DNA from: Chloroflexota bacterium
GTDB taxonomy: Bacteria; Chloroflexota; UBA6077; CF-72
NCBI GenBank assembly: GCA_019247135.1
Contig: JAFAPL010000569.1
Location: 1 to 7,392 of the forward strand
DNA: 7,392 nucleotides
Direction of reading: 5' to 3'
The position numbers were made by a program, and so were the translations under genes. The first letter of the stretch is position 1. Every line of letters begins with the position of its first letter. The notes beneath the pieces are model-generated. The model had not been told where the DNA came from. It saw only the letters and a program-made list of their open reading frames with translations, and ran no database searches. Positions 5,833 through 7,392 of this stretch are shown piece by piece.

Positions 5833-6654
5833 GTGACCGGGTCGACCGCCGATTTGTTCAGACTGGATGGCCGAGTCGCGCTCATCACGGGCGCGGCCGG
5901 CGCCTTCGGACGCGCGATTGCCCTCGGCTTCGCCAGCGTCGGCGCACGCCTGTTCCTCACCGATCTGAATGCCGCCGGCCTGGATGAAACGGCGACGCTC
6001 GTGCGCAACGCGGGAGCGCCATGCGCCGTGCGGGCAGGCGACAGTGGTTCCAGTTCGGACGTTCAGGCCGTTTTCGAGTCGTTGGACCGCGAGTACGGTC
6101 AGGTCGACATTCTGATCAACAATGCCGGCGGCAATCCGATGCAGGGCAGGCCCGAGGAGTTTCCGCTGGAGATCTGGGAACAGGTCCTGCGCACCAATCT
6201 GACGGGCTACTTCCTGTTTGCTCGGGCCGCCGGGGCGCGAATGATCGCGCGAGCTCGAGGCGGAGCCATCGTGAACGTGAGCTCGATCGCAAGTGCGTCC
6301 TCACTCGGCCGTGGCAATCTGGCCTACGGAGCCAGCAAAAGCGGCGTCAACCAGTTGACGCGGGAGCTCGCTGTGGAGTGGGCACATCATAGCGTGCGCG
6401 TGAATGCCATCCAGCCGTGTCAGTTCCTGAACGCCGGCTGGCGGGCCATGGTGGCGGACCCGAATCGCGCAGGGCTGGTGAAACGCGTGGTTTCGGGGAT
6501 TCCGATCGGGCGAATGGGCGAGCCGGAGGAGATCGTCGGGCCGGTACTGTTTCTCGCTTCCGACGCAGCATCCATGGTGACTGGAGTGCTCCTGCCCGTC
6601 GATGGTGGCAATCTGGCGCTCAACCCGACCGGTACGCTGCCCGGAGCCGATTGA
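5833..6654 (+). CDS. Classical short-chain dehydrogenase/reductase (SDR)
   Basis: A 273-residue cytoplasmic oxidoreductase, probably acting on a hydroxyl or keto group of a sugar or sugar acid. It shows the full classical SDR set: the nucleotide loop TGAAGAFG (residues 19-26), Asp44 at the end of beta 2 (LFLTD), which favours NAD(H) over NADP(H), NNAG (96-99), the active-site Asn123 (TNLTGY), Ser near 150-151 (NVSS), and YGASK with Tyr165 and Lys169. The C-terminal GxxLPVDGG (250-259) is also typical. The usual PG after the last core strand is PC here (NAIQPCQF, residues 191-198). The GTG start at 5833 gives a normal N-terminus; there is no Shine-Dalgarno but a -10-like box suits leaderless transcription. 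It is divergent from the transporter operon and followed 20 nt later by a DapA-like gene. Gluconate 5-dehydrogenase-like and 3-oxoacyl-reductase-like enzymes share this fold, so the substrate remains open. Confidence 0.94.
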   Translation: MTGSTADLFRLDGRVALITGAAGAFGRAIALGFASVGARLFLTDLNAAGLDETATLVRNAGAPCAVRAGDSGSSSDVQAVFESLDREYGQVDILINNAGGNPMQGRPEEFPLEIWEQVLRTNLTGYFLFARAAGARMIARARGGAIVNVSSIASASSLGRGNLAYGASKSGVNQLTRELAVEWAHHSVRVNAIQPCQFLNAGWRAMVADPNRAGLVKRVVSGIPIGRMGEPEEIVGPVLFLASDAASMVTGVLLPVDGGNLALNPTGTLPGAD

Positions 6655-6660
6655 GGAGGT
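6654..6660 (+). promoter_or_regulatory. Strong Shine-Dalgarno for the DapA-like gene
   Basis: AGGAGGT overlaps the last base of the SDR stop. It is the best ribosome binding site in the window, yet the nearest in-frame start (GTG 6675) is 14 nt away, longer than the usual 5-10 nt. Confidence 0.6.
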
Positions 6661-6671
6661 TTTAACAAAAT

Positions 6672-6707
6672 ACCGTGCCCGAACAAGACACCGTGCCCGA
6701 ACGAGCT
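6672..6707 (+). repeat. 18-bp tandem direct repeat spanning the start codon
   Basis: Units 6672-6689 and 6690-6707 match at 15 of 18 positions, with the first 13 (ACCGTGCCCGAAC) identical. Each unit contains an in-frame GTG followed by codons for Pro-Glu, so the duplication gives two possible starts, at 6675 and 6693. Confidence 0.75.
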
Positions 6708-7392
6708 ATCCGCAACGGATCGACTGCCACCGGCTGGCAGTGGGACGACGCGCTGTGTGGAGTCATTCCCCCGATGATCTCGCCCCTGGACGAACACGGG
6801 GACGTGGATCGAACCGCGGTGCGCCGAGTCGTCGAGTACATTCTCCAGGGCGGGTGCTCCGGGCTGTTCGTGCTCGGTGGAGTCGGTCAGGGAGCATGGC
6901 TTGACAGCAAGCAGCGGCAGGCGATCGTGCAGTGCACGGTGGAGGCCGCACAGGGACGCGTGCCGGTGCTGGCAGGCATCATGTTGCCGTCAACGGCGCC
7001 TGTCCGAGAAGCGGCGCGGCAGGCCGAAGACGCTGGTGCGGACGCGCTCGTGGTCGGCTCGCCGTACTACTTGCCGGTGAGTGCGGCCGACCAGCAGCGG
7101 CACATCGAAGCTGTTCTGGGCACGACCGGGCTGCCGGTCGTGCTCTACAACATTCCGCAGTGCACGCACACTCCGCTGGCGTTCTCGACCGTGCAGGCGC
7201 TGGCTTCAGAGTCGCGCGTGCTGGGCATCAAGGACTCCTGGGGTGATCTGCCCTACTTTCAACGTCTTCTCACGTTGAAGCAGGGTCGGCCGGACTTCCG
7301 CGTGTTGCAAGGCAGTGAGCACGCGGCCGGTGCGAGCATGCTGCTCGGCGCGGACGGGCTGATCCCGGGCCTGGCCAACGTGGCCCCAAACG
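6675..7392 (+). CDS. DapA/N-acetylneuraminate lyase-family aldolase or dehydratase, 3' partial
   Basis: A class I, Schiff-base TIM-barrel enzyme of the DHDPS/NAL superfamily, acting in the cytoplasm on a 2-keto acid. About 239 residues are present and the C-terminal 60-odd lie beyond the window. Residues 25-38 (DALCGVIPPMISPL) are the usual first strand with the P.(I/V)(T/S)P motif. LVVGSPYYLP (124-133) carries the barrel tyrosines. LYNIPQ (157-162) supplies the catalytic Tyr158, and LGIKDSWGD (183-191) supplies the Schiff-base Lys186. The substrate loop that reads GTTGE in true dihydrodipicolinate synthase is GGVGQ (68-72), so both Thr of the DHDPS relay are missing and DapA itself is unlikely. 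A 2-keto-3-deoxy sugar acid aldolase or related dehydratase fits better with the neighbouring SDR and sugar importer. The start is GTG 6675 after a strong but distant Shine-Dalgarno; GTG 6693 is the alternative. It is co-directional with the SDR, 20 nt apart, and likely in one operon. Confidence 0.9.
   Translation, partial: MPEQDTVPERAIRNGSTATGWQWDDALCGVIPPMISPLDEHGDVDRTAVRRVVEYILQGGCSGLFVLGGVGQGAWLDSKQRQAIVQCTVEAAQGRVPVLAGIMLPSTAPVREAARQAEDAGADALVVGSPYYLPVSAADQQRHIEAVLGTTGLPVVLYNIPQCTHTPLAFSTVQALASESRVLGIKDSWGDLPYFQRLLTLKQGRPDFRVLQGSEHAAGASMLLGADGLIPGLANVAPN

Noticed and set aside
6675..7392. Calling this gene dapA
   Set aside because: The GTTGE loop needed for dihydrodipicolinate synthase is GGVGQ, and the neighbours concern sugars, not lysine.

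Overview
This window looks like a carbohydrate or sugar-acid uptake and catabolism locus from a GC-rich bacterium. The best guess is a member of the Chloroflexota. The main clue is the solute-binding lipoprotein: after its lipobox Cys it carries a linker of about 65 residues made almost only of Ala, Pro and Thr, a style I associate with Chloroflexota binding proteins. The phylum is an inference, because no rRNA or marker gene is present.

Layout, left to right. (1) A plus-strand run of three tightly overlapping genes: the C-terminal part of a Gfo/Idh/MocA-family oxidoreductase (to 836), a short and apparently active-site-less Gfo/Idh/MocA-like protein (833-1627), and a class I SAM-dependent methyltransferase (1596-2393). 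(2) A minus-strand operon read from 5677 down to 2383: a family 1 solute-binding lipoprotein followed by two MalF/MalG-type (CUT1) permeases. Its last gene overlaps the 3' end of the methyltransferase tail to tail by 11 bp. No ATPase subunit is present, as is common for CUT1 systems that share one. (3) A 155-bp divergent intergenic region (5678-5832) with two near-identical inverted repeats spaced 51 bp centre to centre, one beside each putative promoter. (4) A plus-strand operon: a classical short-chain dehydrogenase (5833-6654), then a DapA/N-acetylneuraminate-lyase-family aldolase or dehydratase (from 6675), cut by the window end.

Working model (inference): the ABC transporter imports a sugar or sugar derivative, the Gfo/Idh/MocA enzyme and the SDR oxidise it, and the DapA-family enzyme cleaves or dehydrates a resulting 2-keto acid. 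The twin operators would let one regulator, not in this window, control import and catabolism together. Substrate identity cannot be read from the sequence.

The points most worth a second look are the twin operator, the catalytically degenerate Gfo-like partner encoded directly after a canonical one, a methyltransferase coupled to them, a probable leaderless SDR transcript, a non-DHDPS active-site loop in the DapA-like protein, and a tandem duplication that copies its start codon. No RNA genes, CRISPR arrays or mobile elements were seen. No stretch longer than 300 bases lacks a gene.
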